A model generated the notes under the pieces. The model did not search any database and had not been told where the DNA came from. It saw only the letters and a program-made list of their open reading frames with translations. The position numbers and the translations under genes were made by a program. From positions 124,001-188,000 of the forward strand of contig NZ_JABUKC010000001.1 of assembly GCF_014595885.1 (NCBI RefSeq): DNA of 64,000 nucleotides, written 5' to 3'. This stretch comes from Microcella alkalica. Lineage in GTDB: Bacteria > Actinomycetota > Actinomycetes > Actinomycetales > Microbacteriaceae. This document shows positions 34,665-42,336 of this stretch, one piece after another (the stretch's first letter is position 1; every line of letters begins with the position of its first letter).

Positions 34665-36047
34665 ATGCCTCGCGACACCCTGCGCCCCGTCGACGCCGCT
34701 CCCGTGCCAGGGCCTCCGCAACCAACACGCCTGCGCCGCGCCATCACCGGCCCGCTGCTCTACCTCTTCATCGTCGGCGACGTGCTCGGCGCCGGCATCT
34801 ACGCGCTCACCGGCGTGCTCGCCGCCGAGGTCGGCGGCGTCATGTGGGCCTCGCTGCTCATCGCGCTCGCCCTCGCGCTGCTGACGGCGGGCTCGTACGC
34901 CGAGCTGGTCACGAAGTTCCCGCGCGCGGGCGGCGCGGCGGTCTTCGCCGAGCGCGCCTTCCGCACCCCGGTGGTGTCATTCCTTATCGGGTTCTGCATG
35001 CTCGCCGCCGGCGTGACGAGCGCCGCGGGGCTCTCGCTCGCCTTCGCGGGCGAGTACTTGCAGCAGTTCGTGCCCGTGCCGACCTGGGTCGCCGCGCCGC
35101 TGTTCCTGCTGCTCGTCGCCGCGCTCAACGCCCGCGGCATCCGCGAGTCGCTCGCCTCGAACGCCGTCATGACGATCATCGAGCTCTCCGGCCTCCTCAT
35201 CGTCGTCATCGCCGGCGCCGTGCTGCTCGGCTCGGGCGGCGGCGACACGAGCCGCCTCACCGAGTTCCCCGACGACGCGGTGCCGGGCCTTGCGCTGCTG
35301 GGCGGCGCCATCATCGCCTTCTACTCCTTCGTCGGCTTCGAGGTCTCCGCGAACGTCGCCGAGGAGGTGCGCGACCCCGCCCGCATCTACCCGCGCGCCC
35401 TGTTCGGCGCCCTCGCGACGGCCGGCGTGGTCTACGTGCTCGTCGCCATCGCCGCGGCCGTGGCGACGCCTCCGAGCGAGCTCGAGGGATCGACCGCGCC
35501 GCTGCTCGACGTCGTCGAGGCCTCCGGCTTCGCGATCCCCTCGTGGCTCTTCGCCGCGATCGCGCTCGTCGCCGTCGCGAACGGCGCGCTGCTGACGATG
35601 ATCATGACCAGCCGACTGGCCTACGGGATGTCCGAGCAGCGCCTCCTGCCCGGCGCGCTCTCCCGGGTGCTGCCGCAGCGTCGCACCCCCTGGCTCGCGA
35701 TCCTCGCCACCACTGCCGTCGCGATCATCCTCACCCTCATCGGCGACCTGGCACTGCTGGCCGAGACGGTCGTGCTGCTGCTGCTCGTGGTCTTCATCTC
35801 CACGAACGTGTCGGTGCTCGTGCTGCGGCGCGAGCGCGTGCAGCACGAGCACTTCCGCGTCTGGACCTTCGTGCCGGTGCTCGGCGTGCTGTCGTGCATC
35901 CTGCTCATGACGCAGCAGGCGCCGCGCGTCTGGCTCATGGCGGGCATCCTGCTCGCGATCGGCGCCGTGCTGTACCTCACCGCCCGGTTCGCGGCCGATC
36001 GCCGCACGCGCCGCAGCGGTCACGGCGCCGACGAGCGCGGGGCCTAG
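34665..36047 (+). CDS. APC-family amino acid permease
   Basis: This 460-residue protein has 12 predicted helices. The first carries the APC signature IVGDVLGAGIYALTGVLAAEVGG, followed by SYAELVTKFPRAGGAAVFAERAF and, near the middle, FYSFVGFEVSANVAEEVRDPARIYPRALFG. These are the unwound-helix substrate sites of amino acid/polyamine/cation symporters. The substrate is not determinable; the cationic amino acid (CAT-like) branch fits best. The ATG at 34665 is supported by a leaderless -10 box. The stop overlaps the convergent winged-helix gene by four bases. Confidence 0.9.
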   Translation: MPRDTLRPVDAAPVPGPPQPTRLRRAITGPLLYLFIVGDVLGAGIYALTGVLAAEVGGVMWASLLIALALALLTAGSYAELVTKFPRAGGAAVFAERAFRTPVVSFLIGFCMLAAGVTSAAGLSLAFAGEYLQQFVPVPTWVAAPLFLLLVAALNARGIRESLASNAVMTIIELSGLLIVVIAGAVLLGSGGGDTSRLTEFPDDAVPGLALLGGAIIAFYSFVGFEVSANVAEEVRDPARIYPRALFGALATAGVVYVLVAIAAAVATPPSELEGSTAPLLDVVEASGFAIPSWLFAAIALVAVANGALLTMIMTSRLAYGMSEQRLLPGALSRVLPQRRTPWLAILATTAVAIILTLIGDLALLAETVVLLLLVVFISTNVSVLVLRRERVQHEHFRVWTFVPVLGVLSCILLMTQQAPRVWLMAGILLAIGAVLYLTARFAADRRTRRSGHGADERGA

Positions 36048-36967
36048 AAGAAGTCGGGCGAGGGTCGCGAGGAGTAGGTGATCGACACGTCGGCGTGCCG
36101 GTCGAACCGGTAGCCGGCGCCGCGCACGGTGCGCACGATGTCCTCGTAGCCGCCGAGCTTCGAGCGCAGGCGGCGCACGTGCACGTCGATCGTGCGCTCG
36201 TTGGGCACGTCGCCCTCGTCGTCGGCGCCCTCGGCCCACAGCGAGGCGATGAGCTCGCCGCGGTCGATCGTGCGGCCCTCGCGCAGCACGAGGTACTGCA
36301 GCAGCTCGAACTCCTTGTAGGTCAGCGGCGCGGTCTCGCCGTCGAGCACGACGCGCTTGCGCGAGATGTCGATGACGACGCCCGGCACGATCTTCTCCGC
36401 CGGCTCCTCGGTGCGGCGGTAGCGGGCGAGCGCCGCCGGATCCTGCAGTGCGAGGCGCACGACGTCGACGTCACGGCCACCCGCGCCCGCCGGGGCGAGC
36501 GCGACGGCCGCGTGCGTCTCGGCGCCCGGCGCCAGCTCGGCGGTGACGCGCTTGAGCTCGCTCACGAGGCGGCCCAGGTCGATGCCGGCGGCGGCGGCCT
36601 TGCGCTCGTCGAGGCCCACGTAGAGCACGAAGCCGCGGGCCTCGGTGCCCTCCGGCACGGCGCGCGGCCGCTGCGCGCCGCCCGCAGCCGGGGCATCGGA
36701 TGCCGGGCGCGGCTGATCGACGGCGGGGTCGACGGCGCGTGGGTACGCCGGCCGCGTGGCCGGGGCGGGGGAGGAGGAGGCGGTGCGGGAGTCGAGGGTC
36801 GCGAGAGACATGGTCGAGACGCTTTCTGCGGAGTCGAACGGCTCGTCGCGCGGAGCAGCAGGGGCGCTCGCGGCGGGGGAGGCGTTCGCGGTGTCGAAGG
36901 GGCGCGCGTCGGGGCGGAGGGCATCCTGCCCGTGCGCGGGGGTTCCCGGATCGTGGCGGTCGGTCAT
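36044..36967 (-). CDS. Orphan winged-helix (OmpR/PhoB-type) DNA-binding regulator
   Basis: This 307-residue protein has a low-complexity Ala/Pro/Ser N-terminus (about 1-105), a small alpha/beta region beginning GFVLYVGLDERKAAAAGIDL (110-190) and a C-terminal OmpR/PhoB DNA-binding domain (about 200-295). That domain reads LTYKEFELLQYLVLREGRTIDRGELIASLWA, NERTIDVHVRRLRSKLG and IVRTVRGAGYRF. There is no receiver domain with a phosphorylatable Asp, so it is not a normal response regulator. The middle region may sense something else. The ATG at 36967 follows a leaderless small ORF on the same strand by 45 bases; an internal ATG at 36811 is an alternative start. Confidence 0.8.
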   Translation of the reverse strand: MTDRHDPGTPAHGQDALRPDARPFDTANASPAASAPAAPRDEPFDSAESVSTMSLATLDSRTASSSPAPATRPAYPRAVDPAVDQPRPASDAPAAGGAQRPRAVPEGTEARGFVLYVGLDERKAAAAGIDLGRLVSELKRVTAELAPGAETHAAVALAPAGAGGRDVDVVRLALQDPAALARYRRTEEPAEKIVPGVVIDISRKRVVLDGETAPLTYKEFELLQYLVLREGRTIDRGELIASLWAEGADDEGDVPNERTIDVHVRRLRSKLGGYEDIVRTVRGAGYRFDRHADVSITYSSRPSPDFF

Positions 36968-37012
36968 GGTGATCCGATCGGTCGGTCGATCAGCGGTGCG
37001 GGGCGCGAGCGG

Positions 37013-37114
37013 TCAGGCGCACATTCGACAGTGAGCGTCGACGCGGGTCGGCATCATCATGCCGATGCTCCCCGGGGCCTCGAGGGAGGTCGGGTGCAGC
37101 GCGTGGACGGTCAT
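37013..37114 (-). CDS. Leaderless 33-residue small ORF upstream of the winged-helix regulator
   Basis: The peptide is MTVHALHPTSLEAPGSIGMM continuing MPTRVDAHCRMCA. A complete promoter precedes it: -35 TTGACC (37146-37151), an 18-bp spacer and -10 GATACT (37122-37127) ending seven bases before the ATG. The transcript should therefore begin at the start codon. The stop lies 45 bases before the regulator ATG. Two Cys codons sit four and two codons from the end. In other actinobacteria, leaderless Cys-containing small ORFs act as attenuating leader peptides. That this one does so is inference. Confidence 0.55.
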   Translation of the reverse strand: MTVHALHPTSLEAPGSIGMMMPTRVDAHCRMCA

Positions 37115-37121
37115 GCGGGCA

Positions 37122-37151
37122 AGTATCCCCGCCGTGCGCGGGCACGGTCAA
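37122..37151 (-). promoter_or_regulatory. Promoter of the small ORF and winged-helix regulator
   Basis: Minus strand TTGACC (37146-37151), 18-bp spacer, GATACT (37122-37127). This is the best -35/-10 pair in the window. Confidence 0.65.
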
Positions 37152-37212
37152 CCCGCGGGGTCCGCCGCGCGCAACACGGGGTCACACGCCGCGCGCCGGG
37201 CGGAGCATCCGC

Positions 37213-37845
37213 TCAGACGGTGCCGTACAGGCGGTCGCCCGCGTCGCCGAGCCCCGGCACGATGTAGCCGTGCTCGTTGAGGCGCTCGTCGAGCGCGCCG
37301 AGCACGATCGTGACGTCGCGGCCCTCGACGGCCTTCTCGATCGCGGCGAGGCCCTCGGGGGCGGCGAGCAGGCAGATCGCCGTGACGTCCTGCGCGCCGC
37401 GGTCGAACAGGTACTCGATCGCCGACAGCAGCGAGCCGCCCGTGGCGAGCATCGGGTCGAGCACAAAGCACTGGCGGTTCGAAAGGTCCTCCGGCAGGCG
37501 CTCGGCGTAGACGCTCGGCTCGAGCGTCTCCTCATTGCGCACCATGCCGAGGAAGCCCACCTCGGCGCTCGGCACGAGCGTGACCATCCCGTCGAGCATG
37601 CCGAGGCCGGCGCGCAGGATCGGCACGATGAGCGGCCGGGGCTCGGCGATCGCGACGCCGGTCGTCTGCGTCACGGGGGTCTGGATCGTGACCTCCTCGA
37701 CGCGCACCTCGCGCGTGGCCTCGTAGGCGAGCAGCGTGACGAGCTCGGAGGTCAGCGCGCGGAAGGTCGGCGAGGGCGTGCGCTCGTCGCGGAGCACCGT
37801 CAGCTTGTGCGTGATGAGAGGGTGGTCGGCAACGTGCACTCGCAT
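37213..37845 (-). CDS. upp: Uracil phosphoribosyltransferase
   Basis: This 210-residue enzyme makes UMP from uracil and PRPP for pyrimidine salvage. It shows [25 protein letters not shown] at the N-terminus, [14 protein letters not shown], the PRPP loop [14 protein letters not shown] (129-142) and the uracil-binding [12 protein letters not shown] at the C-terminus. It works downstream of psuG, which releases uracil. A TAGATT box six bases before the ATG gives a leaderless transcript. Its start codon is only 24 bases from that of the divergent tadA. Confidence 0.96.
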   Translation of the reverse strand: MRVHVADHPLITHKLTVLRDERTPSPTFRALTSELVTLLAYEATREVRVEEVTIQTPVTQTTGVAIAEPRPLIVPILRAGLGMLDGMVTLVPSAEVGFLGMVRNEETLEPSVYAERLPEDLSNRQCFVLDPMLATGGSLLSAIEYLFDRGAQDVTAICLLAAPEGLAAIEKAVEGRDVTIVLGALDERLNEHGYIVPGLGDAGDRLYGTV

Positions 37846-37851
37846 AGGCTC

Positions 37852-37857
37852 AATCTA
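37852..37857 (-). promoter_or_regulatory. -10 box TAGATT of upp
   Basis: On the minus strand, TAGATT ends six bases before the ATG at 37845. A plus-strand TAGGCT at 37845-37850 overlaps the upp start and could serve tadA. Confidence 0.65.
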
Positions 37858-37869
37858 ACGGAGGTGCCG

Positions 37870-38337
37870 ATGACCGCAGTGCCCGAGCGCGACATCGCCG
37901 CCATGCGGGAGGCGCTCGCCGAGGCGGTCGCGGCGCTCGAGACCGACGACGTCCCGGTCGGCGCGGTCGTCGTCGACGCCGATGGGCGGGTCATCGGCCG
38001 CGGTCGCAACGAGCGCGAGCGGCTCGCCGACCCGACCGCGCACGCCGAGGTGGTCGCGCTGCGTCAGGCGGCCGCCGCGACGGGCGACTGGCAGCTGAGC
38101 GGATGCTCGCTCGTGGTCACGCTCGAGCCCTGCGTCATGTGCGCCGGGGCCATCCTGTCGGCGCGCATCCCGCGCGTCGTCTTCGGCGCGTGGGATGACA
38201 AGGCCGGGGCGGCCGGGAGCGTGCTCGACCTGCTGCGCGAGCGCAGCCTGCCGATCCGCGTCGACGAGGTCGTCGGCGGCGTGCTCGCCGACGAGAGCGC
38301 CGAGCTGCTCAGCCGGTTCTTCCGGGGGCGGCGGTGA
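37870..38337 (+). CDS. tadA: tRNA-specific adenosine deaminase
   Basis: This 155-residue zinc deaminase converts A34 to inosine in tRNA-Arg(ACG), whose gene is at 16.2 kb. The HAE motif (His58, Glu60) and PCVMC motif (Pro87, Cys88, Cys91) supply the zinc ligands and proton shuttle. DDVPVGAVVVD and the C-terminal LLSRFFRGRR match the bacterial family. A GGAGGT Shine-Dalgarno lies six bases before the ATG. The 3' end overlaps the convergent CDF gene by 29 bases, a rather long tail-to-tail overlap. Confidence 0.93.
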   Translation: MTAVPERDIAAMREALAEAVAALETDDVPVGAVVVDADGRVIGRGRNERERLADPTAHAEVVALRQAAAATGDWQLSGCSLVVTLEPCVMCAGAILSARIPRVVFGAWDDKAGAAGSVLDLLRERSLPIRVDEVVGGVLADESAELLSRFFRGRR

Positions 38338-39235
38338 ACCCCGGCTCGAGGTAGATGACGCGAGCGTGCGGCACGGCCTCGCGCATCCGCTCCTCGATCC
38401 GGTTGATCTCGCCGGCGACGTGCTCGACGCTCGAGCCCGCGCGGAAGGCGAGCTTCGCCGCAACGAGCAGCTCGTCGGGGCCGAGGTAGGGGGTCTTCAT
38501 GTGCACGAGGCGCTCGACGGCCGCGTCGCCCTCGAGCAGCGTGCGGATGCGCGCGTCATCCTCGAGCGTGGCGCCCTCGCCGACGAGCAGGCTCTTCGTC
38601 TCGACGCCGAGCACGATCGCGACGGCGACGAGCAGCAGGCCGATCATGATCGTGCCGATGCCATCCCACAGCGCGTCGCCCGTGATGATCGTGAGGCCGA
38701 CGCCGAGCAGCGCGAAGACGAGGCCGAGCAGCGCCGCGACGTCCTCCAGCAGCACGACCGGCAGCTCGGGCTGCTTCGCGCGACGCACGAACTGCACCCA
38801 CGACTGCCGCCCGCGCACCTTGTTCGACTCCTTCACCGCGGTGCGCAGCGAGAAGGTCTCGAGCGCGATCGCGATGAGCAGCACGACGATCGGCAGCCAC
38901 GCGTTCTCGAGCGGGTGCGGCTCGCGCAGCTTCGCGACGCCCTCGTAGAGCGAGAACACGCCGCCGACCGAGAACAGGATGATCGCCACGACGAAGGCGT
39001 AGACGTAGCGCTCTCGGCCGTAACCGAAGGGGTGCTCGCGGTCGGCTGCTCGGCGGGCGCGACGCCCGCCGAGCAGCAGCAGCAGCTGGTTGCCAGCGTC
39101 GGCGACCGAGTGCACGCTCTCGGCGAGCATCGCGCTCGAGCCCGAGACGAGGAAGGCGATGAACTTCGTGACGGCGATGCCGGTGTTGGCCAGCAGCGCC
39201 GCGACGATGGCGCGCGACCCTCCCTCGGTGCTCAT
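38309..39235 (-). CDS. Cation diffusion facilitator (CDF) family transporter
   Basis: This 308-residue protein has the CDF layout: helices at IVAALLANTGIAVTKFIAFLVSGSSAMLAESVHSVADAGNQ (metal site region), HPFGYGRERYVYAFVVAIILFSVGGVFSLYEGV, and two more pairs. A cytoplasmic C-terminal ferredoxin-like domain follows (about 215-300). The HxxxD-type pattern is partly altered, with S-H-S-V-A-D in helix 2 and a His-rich turn RADREHPFG. The family exports Zn, Fe, Mn or Co in exchange for protons; the metal is unknown. It is the last gene of a three-gene minus-strand set that includes a stand-alone domain like its own C-terminus. Confidence 0.9.
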   Translation of the reverse strand: MSTEGGSRAIVAALLANTGIAVTKFIAFLVSGSSAMLAESVHSVADAGNQLLLLLGGRRARRAADREHPFGYGRERYVYAFVVAIILFSVGGVFSLYEGVAKLREPHPLENAWLPIVVLLIAIALETFSLRTAVKESNKVRGRQSWVQFVRRAKQPELPVVLLEDVAALLGLVFALLGVGLTIITGDALWDGIGTIMIGLLLVAVAIVLGVETKSLLVGEGATLEDDARIRTLLEGDAAVERLVHMKTPYLGPDELLVAAKLAFRAGSSVEHVAGEINRIEERMREAVPHARVIYLEPGFTAAPGRTG

Positions 39236-39258
39236 GCGGGCCTCCTCGGCCGATCAGC

Positions 39259-39618
39259 TCACCAGAAGACGGCGAGGATGATGTTGACGAGCGCGAGCCC
39301 GCCCGCCGCGTGGAAGAACGGCTTGATCGAGCGGTCGTTCGAGCCCTTGCGGGCGCGCAGCCAGCCGAGCAGCGCGGCGACGAACACGACGAGCGCGATG
39401 ACGAGCTTCGTCGTGATCTTCGCGTAGTCGAGGTCGCGGTCGAGGCCCTCGGCGAGACCGGTGAGCAGGATGCCCGTGGCGAGCTGCGTGATCGCGCCGC
39501 CGAACACGGCCGCGATGGCGAAGTTCTCGTTGCGGCGCATCTGCACGAGGAAGGGGCCGACGATCGCGGCGAGGCCGATGAAGTGGCCGACGACGAGGAA
39601 CGAGTAGAGAGTCTCCAT
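39259..39618 (-). CDS. Four-helix membrane protein, unknown function
   Basis: This 119-residue protein is nearly all membrane: helices at about 3-22, 33-53, 66-88 and 97-118, with short charged loops (RRNEN and RARKGSNDRS). It lies 23 bases upstream of the CDF transporter start and 22 bases downstream of the CDF-C-terminal-like gene. This suggests a shared transcript and perhaps a role with the transporter. No family is confidently recognised. Confidence 0.7.
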   Translation of the reverse strand: METLYSFLVVGHFIGLAAIVGPFLVQMRRNENFAIAAVFGGAITQLATGILLTGLAEGLDRDLDYAKITTKLVIALVVFVAALLGWLRARKGSNDRSIKPFFHAAGGLALVNIILAVFW

Positions 39619-39640
39619 GGCCGAATCCTGGCAGAGAGGC

Positions 39641-39988
39641 CTAGTCGGCGCCGCGGATGACGATGACGTCGGTCGGCGTGTCCATGTCGTCGCGGGGCCC
39701 GGCGAGCGCCGGCTCGAGCACGATGCCCGTCACGCCCTTGACCGCGGCCGCGATCGCGACCTTCACCTCGCGCAGCACGGCGACGACGTCGCTGACCGGT
39801 GTCGACGGTCCGAAGCCGAGCACCGCGGTGACCAGCAGGCCGTCGTCGTGACGGTGCAGCACGACCTCGCCGACGCTCTGCACCCCCGGCGTCGAGATCA
39901 GCGCCTCACGGATGGCCCGGGCGTCGCGCGGGTCGACCTCGTGCTGATCCACCTCGCGGGGGGCGGTGCTGTCTCCGGTCGCGCTCAT
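39641..39988 (-). CDS. Stand-alone CDF C-terminal-like (ferredoxin-fold) domain protein
   Basis: This 115-residue soluble protein consists of a polar N-terminus (1-20) and one domain: DARAIREALISTPGVQSV, LLVTAVLGFGPSTPVSDVVAVLREVKVAIAAAV, GIVLEPALAGP. By eye it aligns without large gaps to the cytoplasmic domain of the CDF transporter two genes downstream (DARIRTLL, ELLVAAKLAFRAGSSVEHVAGEI, VIYLEPG). Such domains bind metal and dimerise. A free copy could buffer metal or regulate the transporter, but this is inference. Three genes run in the same direction with gaps of 22 and 23 bp. Confidence 0.65.
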   Translation of the reverse strand: MSATGDSTAPREVDQHEVDPRDARAIREALISTPGVQSVGEVVLHRHDDGLLVTAVLGFGPSTPVSDVVAVLREVKVAIAAAVKGVTGIVLEPALAGPRDDMDTPTDVIVIRGAD

Positions 39989-40037
39989 GCCTTCGTCCTC
40001 CGTCGGTTGCTGCGCTTCGTCCGTTGACCCTCCAACC

Positions 40038-40043
40038 TACACT
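40038..40043 (+). promoter_or_regulatory. -10 box TACACT of proC
   Basis: TACACT ends six bases before the ATG at 40050. Confidence 0.65.
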
Positions 40044-40049
40044 CGTGGC

Positions 40050-40877
40050 ATGAGCTCGCCACTGCCCTCCACCGCCATCCTGGGAACCGGCTCGATGGGC
40101 GGGGCGATCCTGTCAGGGCTGCGCCGGCCGGAGGTCTCGGTCGAGGGCGTGCGGGTCACGACGCGCACCGACGCCTCGGCTGCGGCGCTGCGCGCGCAGG
40201 GCGTCGAGGCCCGCGCCGTCGAGCACGACAGCGGCGCGAACGCGTGGGCCGTCGAGGGAGCGCGCGTCGTCGTGCTCGGGGTGAAGCCGGCCCAGATCAC
40301 CGGTCTGCTGGCGGAGATCGCGCCTGCGCTCGCACCCGACGCGCTCGTGGTGAGCGTCGCCGCGGGCGTCACGACCGCCGCGATGGAGGCGGAGGTGCCG
40401 AACCCCGTCGTGCGCGCCATGCCCAACACGCCCTCGCTCATCGGCCGCGGCGTCACCGGCCTCAGCGCCGGCGCGCGGGCCGACCGTGGCGAGCTCGCGC
40501 TCGCGACGGCGCTCTTCCGCACCGTCGGCACCGTCATCGAGCTGCCCGAGGCGCAGATCGATGCGCTCTCGACGATCTCCGGCTCGGGCCCGGCCTACGT
40601 CTTCCTGCTGATCGAAGAGCTCACGCGCGCCGCCCAGGCGCAGGGCTTCGACGACGACATCGCCCGCCTCATGGTGCAGCAGACGTTCCTCGGCGCGAGC
40701 CTGCTGCTCGAGGCGACGGGCGACGACCCGGAGGAGCTGCGCCGCCGCGTGACGAGCCCCAAGGGCACCACCGAGCGGGCGATCGCCGTGCTGCAGGAGG
40801 CCGAGCTCGCCGAGCTATTCACGCGCGCGACCGACGCCGCCCTCGCCCGCGCCCGCGAGCTCGCCGCTGGCGCCTGA
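40050..40877 (+). CDS. proC: Pyrroline-5-carboxylate reductase
   Basis: This 275-residue enzyme makes proline from pyrroline-5-carboxylate with NAD(P)H. The Rossmann motif ILGTGSMGGAILSGL, the loop VVLGVKPAQI, VVRAMPNTPSLIGRGVTGLSAG and the C-terminal signature SGSGPAYVFLLIEEL with VTSPKGTTERAIAVL are all present. It is transcribed alone from a leaderless-type promoter. A weak inverted repeat CCGATGG/CCATCGG (40925-40953) downstream may act as its terminator. Confidence 0.96.
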   Translation: MSSPLPSTAILGTGSMGGAILSGLRRPEVSVEGVRVTTRTDASAAALRAQGVEARAVEHDSGANAWAVEGARVVVLGVKPAQITGLLAEIAPALAPDALVVSVAAGVTTAAMEAEVPNPVVRAMPNTPSLIGRGVTGLSAGARADRGELALATALFRTVGTVIELPEAQIDALSTISGSGPAYVFLLIEELTRAAQAQGFDDDIARLMVQQTFLGASLLLEATGDDPEELRRRVTSPKGTTERAIAVLQEAELAELFTRATDAALARARELAAGA

Positions 40878-41077
40878 TGCCGGGCGACGCCTGCCGTCTC
40901 ACGACGTCGCCGTCCGCGCAGGCGCCGATGGCGTCCGCAGCGCCGACCATCGGTCCGTCGAGAGCCCGTGCCCGGCGAGCGTCCGCAACGAGTGACTGAT
41001 GGACGCGCCCTCGGGCGTCGGGCGGCCATGCTCGGGCCGGCCTGCTGTGGCGCCGCTGGGCGAGAGCGTGGGCATGT

Positions 41078-41110
41078 CATAGAGCGCGCATAGATCTCGT
41101 ATAGACAGCG
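41078..41110 (+). promoter_or_regulatory. Three tandem 11-bp repeats (YATAGANNNCG), candidate activator site
   Basis: CATAGAGCGCG, CATAGATCTCG and TATAGACAGCG follow each other without spacers and share YATAGANNNCG. Exact 11-bp direct repeats are typical of OmpR/PhoB-type winged-helix binding sites. They lie 58 bases before the start of the small membrane protein gene at 41168. The last copy contains a TATAGA that could also be its -10 box. Confidence 0.55.
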
Positions 41111-41167
41111 GGATGACGGTGGTTGCCGAGCCCGCGATCGGCGCGGGCACGAGCAGAAGGCACGCCC

Positions 41168-41599
41168 ATGTCGCAGAACACGCCCGACGACTCCACCCCG
41201 CGCGAGACGACTCCCGACGCCTCGCCGACGACCCCGCTCCTCGAGCAGCGGCCCGAACCCGCGCCAGCACCCGCCCCGTCCGCGGCCCAGCCCTCGCGCC
41301 TGCCGCGCGCCCTCGCCATCACCGGCATCGCGGTCGGCGGCGCGCTGCTCGTCGGCATGATCTTCGCCGGCGGGGTCGCCGTCGGCCGACTGCTGCCCGA
41401 CCACCACGGGCCGGCCGGCATCGCGATGGGCGGCTTCGACCGCGAGGGCGGCTTCGGCCGAGGCGATCGCGGCCCGATGGGCGGCGACCGCGGCGACCGC
41501 GGCCCGATCGGCGGCGATGGCCTCACGCAGGAGCAGCGCGAGCAGTTCCGCGACGAGATGATCGAGCGCTGGCAGGAGCTGCAGCAGCAGAACGGCTAG
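41168..41599 (+). CDS. Small single-pass membrane protein with Gly/Asp/Arg-rich exterior, unknown function
   Basis: This 143-residue protein has a Pro/Thr/Ala-rich cytoplasmic N-terminus (1-45), one membrane helix (ALAITGIAVGGALLVGMIFAGGVAVG, about 47-72), a Gly/Asp/Arg repeat region (FGRGDRGPMGGDRGDRGPIG, about 92-115) and a charged helical end (LTQEQREQFRDEMIERWQEL). The ATG at 41168 has an AGAAGG Shine-Dalgarno. The striking tandem repeats upstream imply tight control, perhaps by an envelope-stress or nutrient regulator. No homologous function is recognised. Confidence 0.7.
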   Translation: MSQNTPDDSTPRETTPDASPTTPLLEQRPEPAPAPAPSAAQPSRLPRALAITGIAVGGALLVGMIFAGGVAVGRLLPDHHGPAGIAMGGFDREGGFGRGDRGPMGGDRGDRGPIGGDGLTQEQREQFRDEMIERWQELQQQNG

Positions 41600-41664
41600 A
41601 CCGGGACGGCGGCGCGCAGCGCCGTCGCATCCGCGCCGATCATCGACGGGCGGGCCTCGTCAGC

Positions 41665-42336
41665 TCAGTTGTCGAGCGAGGCGAAGCGGTCGATATCGGC
41701 CTCGGTGCCCGAGACGATGATGAGGTCGTGGTTCGACACCACGGTCTGTTCGGTCGCGTAGGTGAACGGCTTGCCCGGGCTCTTCACGCCGACGACGGTG
41801 ATGCGGTACTTCGAGCGCACCTGCGACTCCGTGAGCGAGAGCCCGCGGATCGGCTTCGGCGGGTACATCTTCACGAGCACGAAGTCGTCGTCGAACTCGA
41901 TGAAGTCGATCATGCGGCCCGAGACGAGGTGGGCGACGCGCTCGCCCGCCTCGGCCTCGGGGTAGATGACGTGGTTCGCGCCGATGCGGGCGAGGATCTT
42001 GCCGTGCGACTGGCTGATCGCCTTCGCCCAGATCTGCGGGATCTTGAGGTCGACGAGGTTGGCGGTGATGAGCACGCTCGACTCGATCGACGAGCCGGTC
42101 GCGACGACGGCGATCGAGAAGTCCTGCGCGCCGATCTGGCGCAGGGCATCCAGCGATCGGGCGTCGGCCTGCACCGCGTGCGTGACGCGCTCGGCCCACT
42201 TCTGCACAAGCAGCGGATCCTCGTCGACCGCGAGCACCTCGCGGCCCAGTCGCTGCAGCTGGCCGGCGGTCGCGGCGCCGAAGCGCCCGAGGCCGATCAC
42301 CAGCACGGGGGCGTCGTGGCGGATGCGCTCAACCAA
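41665..42336 (-). CDS. TrkA/KtrA-type potassium channel regulatory subunit
   Basis: This 223-residue cytoplasmic protein has an RCK_N Rossmann domain (VLVIGLGRFGAATAGQL, then LAVDEDP, SIAVVATGSSIESSVL) and an RCK_C domain from about residue 140. It binds nucleotides and gates the membrane partner encoded just upstream. It starts with a TTG at 42336 inside the last codons of the TrkH-type gene (8-bp overlap), so the pair is translated together. A GTG further in is a less likely alternative. Confidence 0.92.
   Translation of the reverse strand: MVERIRHDAPVLVIGLGRFGAATAGQLQRLGREVLAVDEDPLLVQKWAERVTHAVQADARSLDALRQIGAQDFSIAVVATGSSIESSVLITANLVDLKIPQIWAKAISQSHGKILARIGANHVIYPEAEAGERVAHLVSGRMIDFIEFDDDFVLVKMYPPKPIRGLSLTESQVRSKYRITVVGVKSPGKPFTYATEQTVVSNHDLIIVSGTEADIDRFASLDN

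Noticed and set aside
40899-41270. Minus-strand frame across the gap upstream of the small membrane protein
   Set aside because: No initiation signal or family resemblance, and it would run antisense through the tandem repeats and into a better-supported gene.
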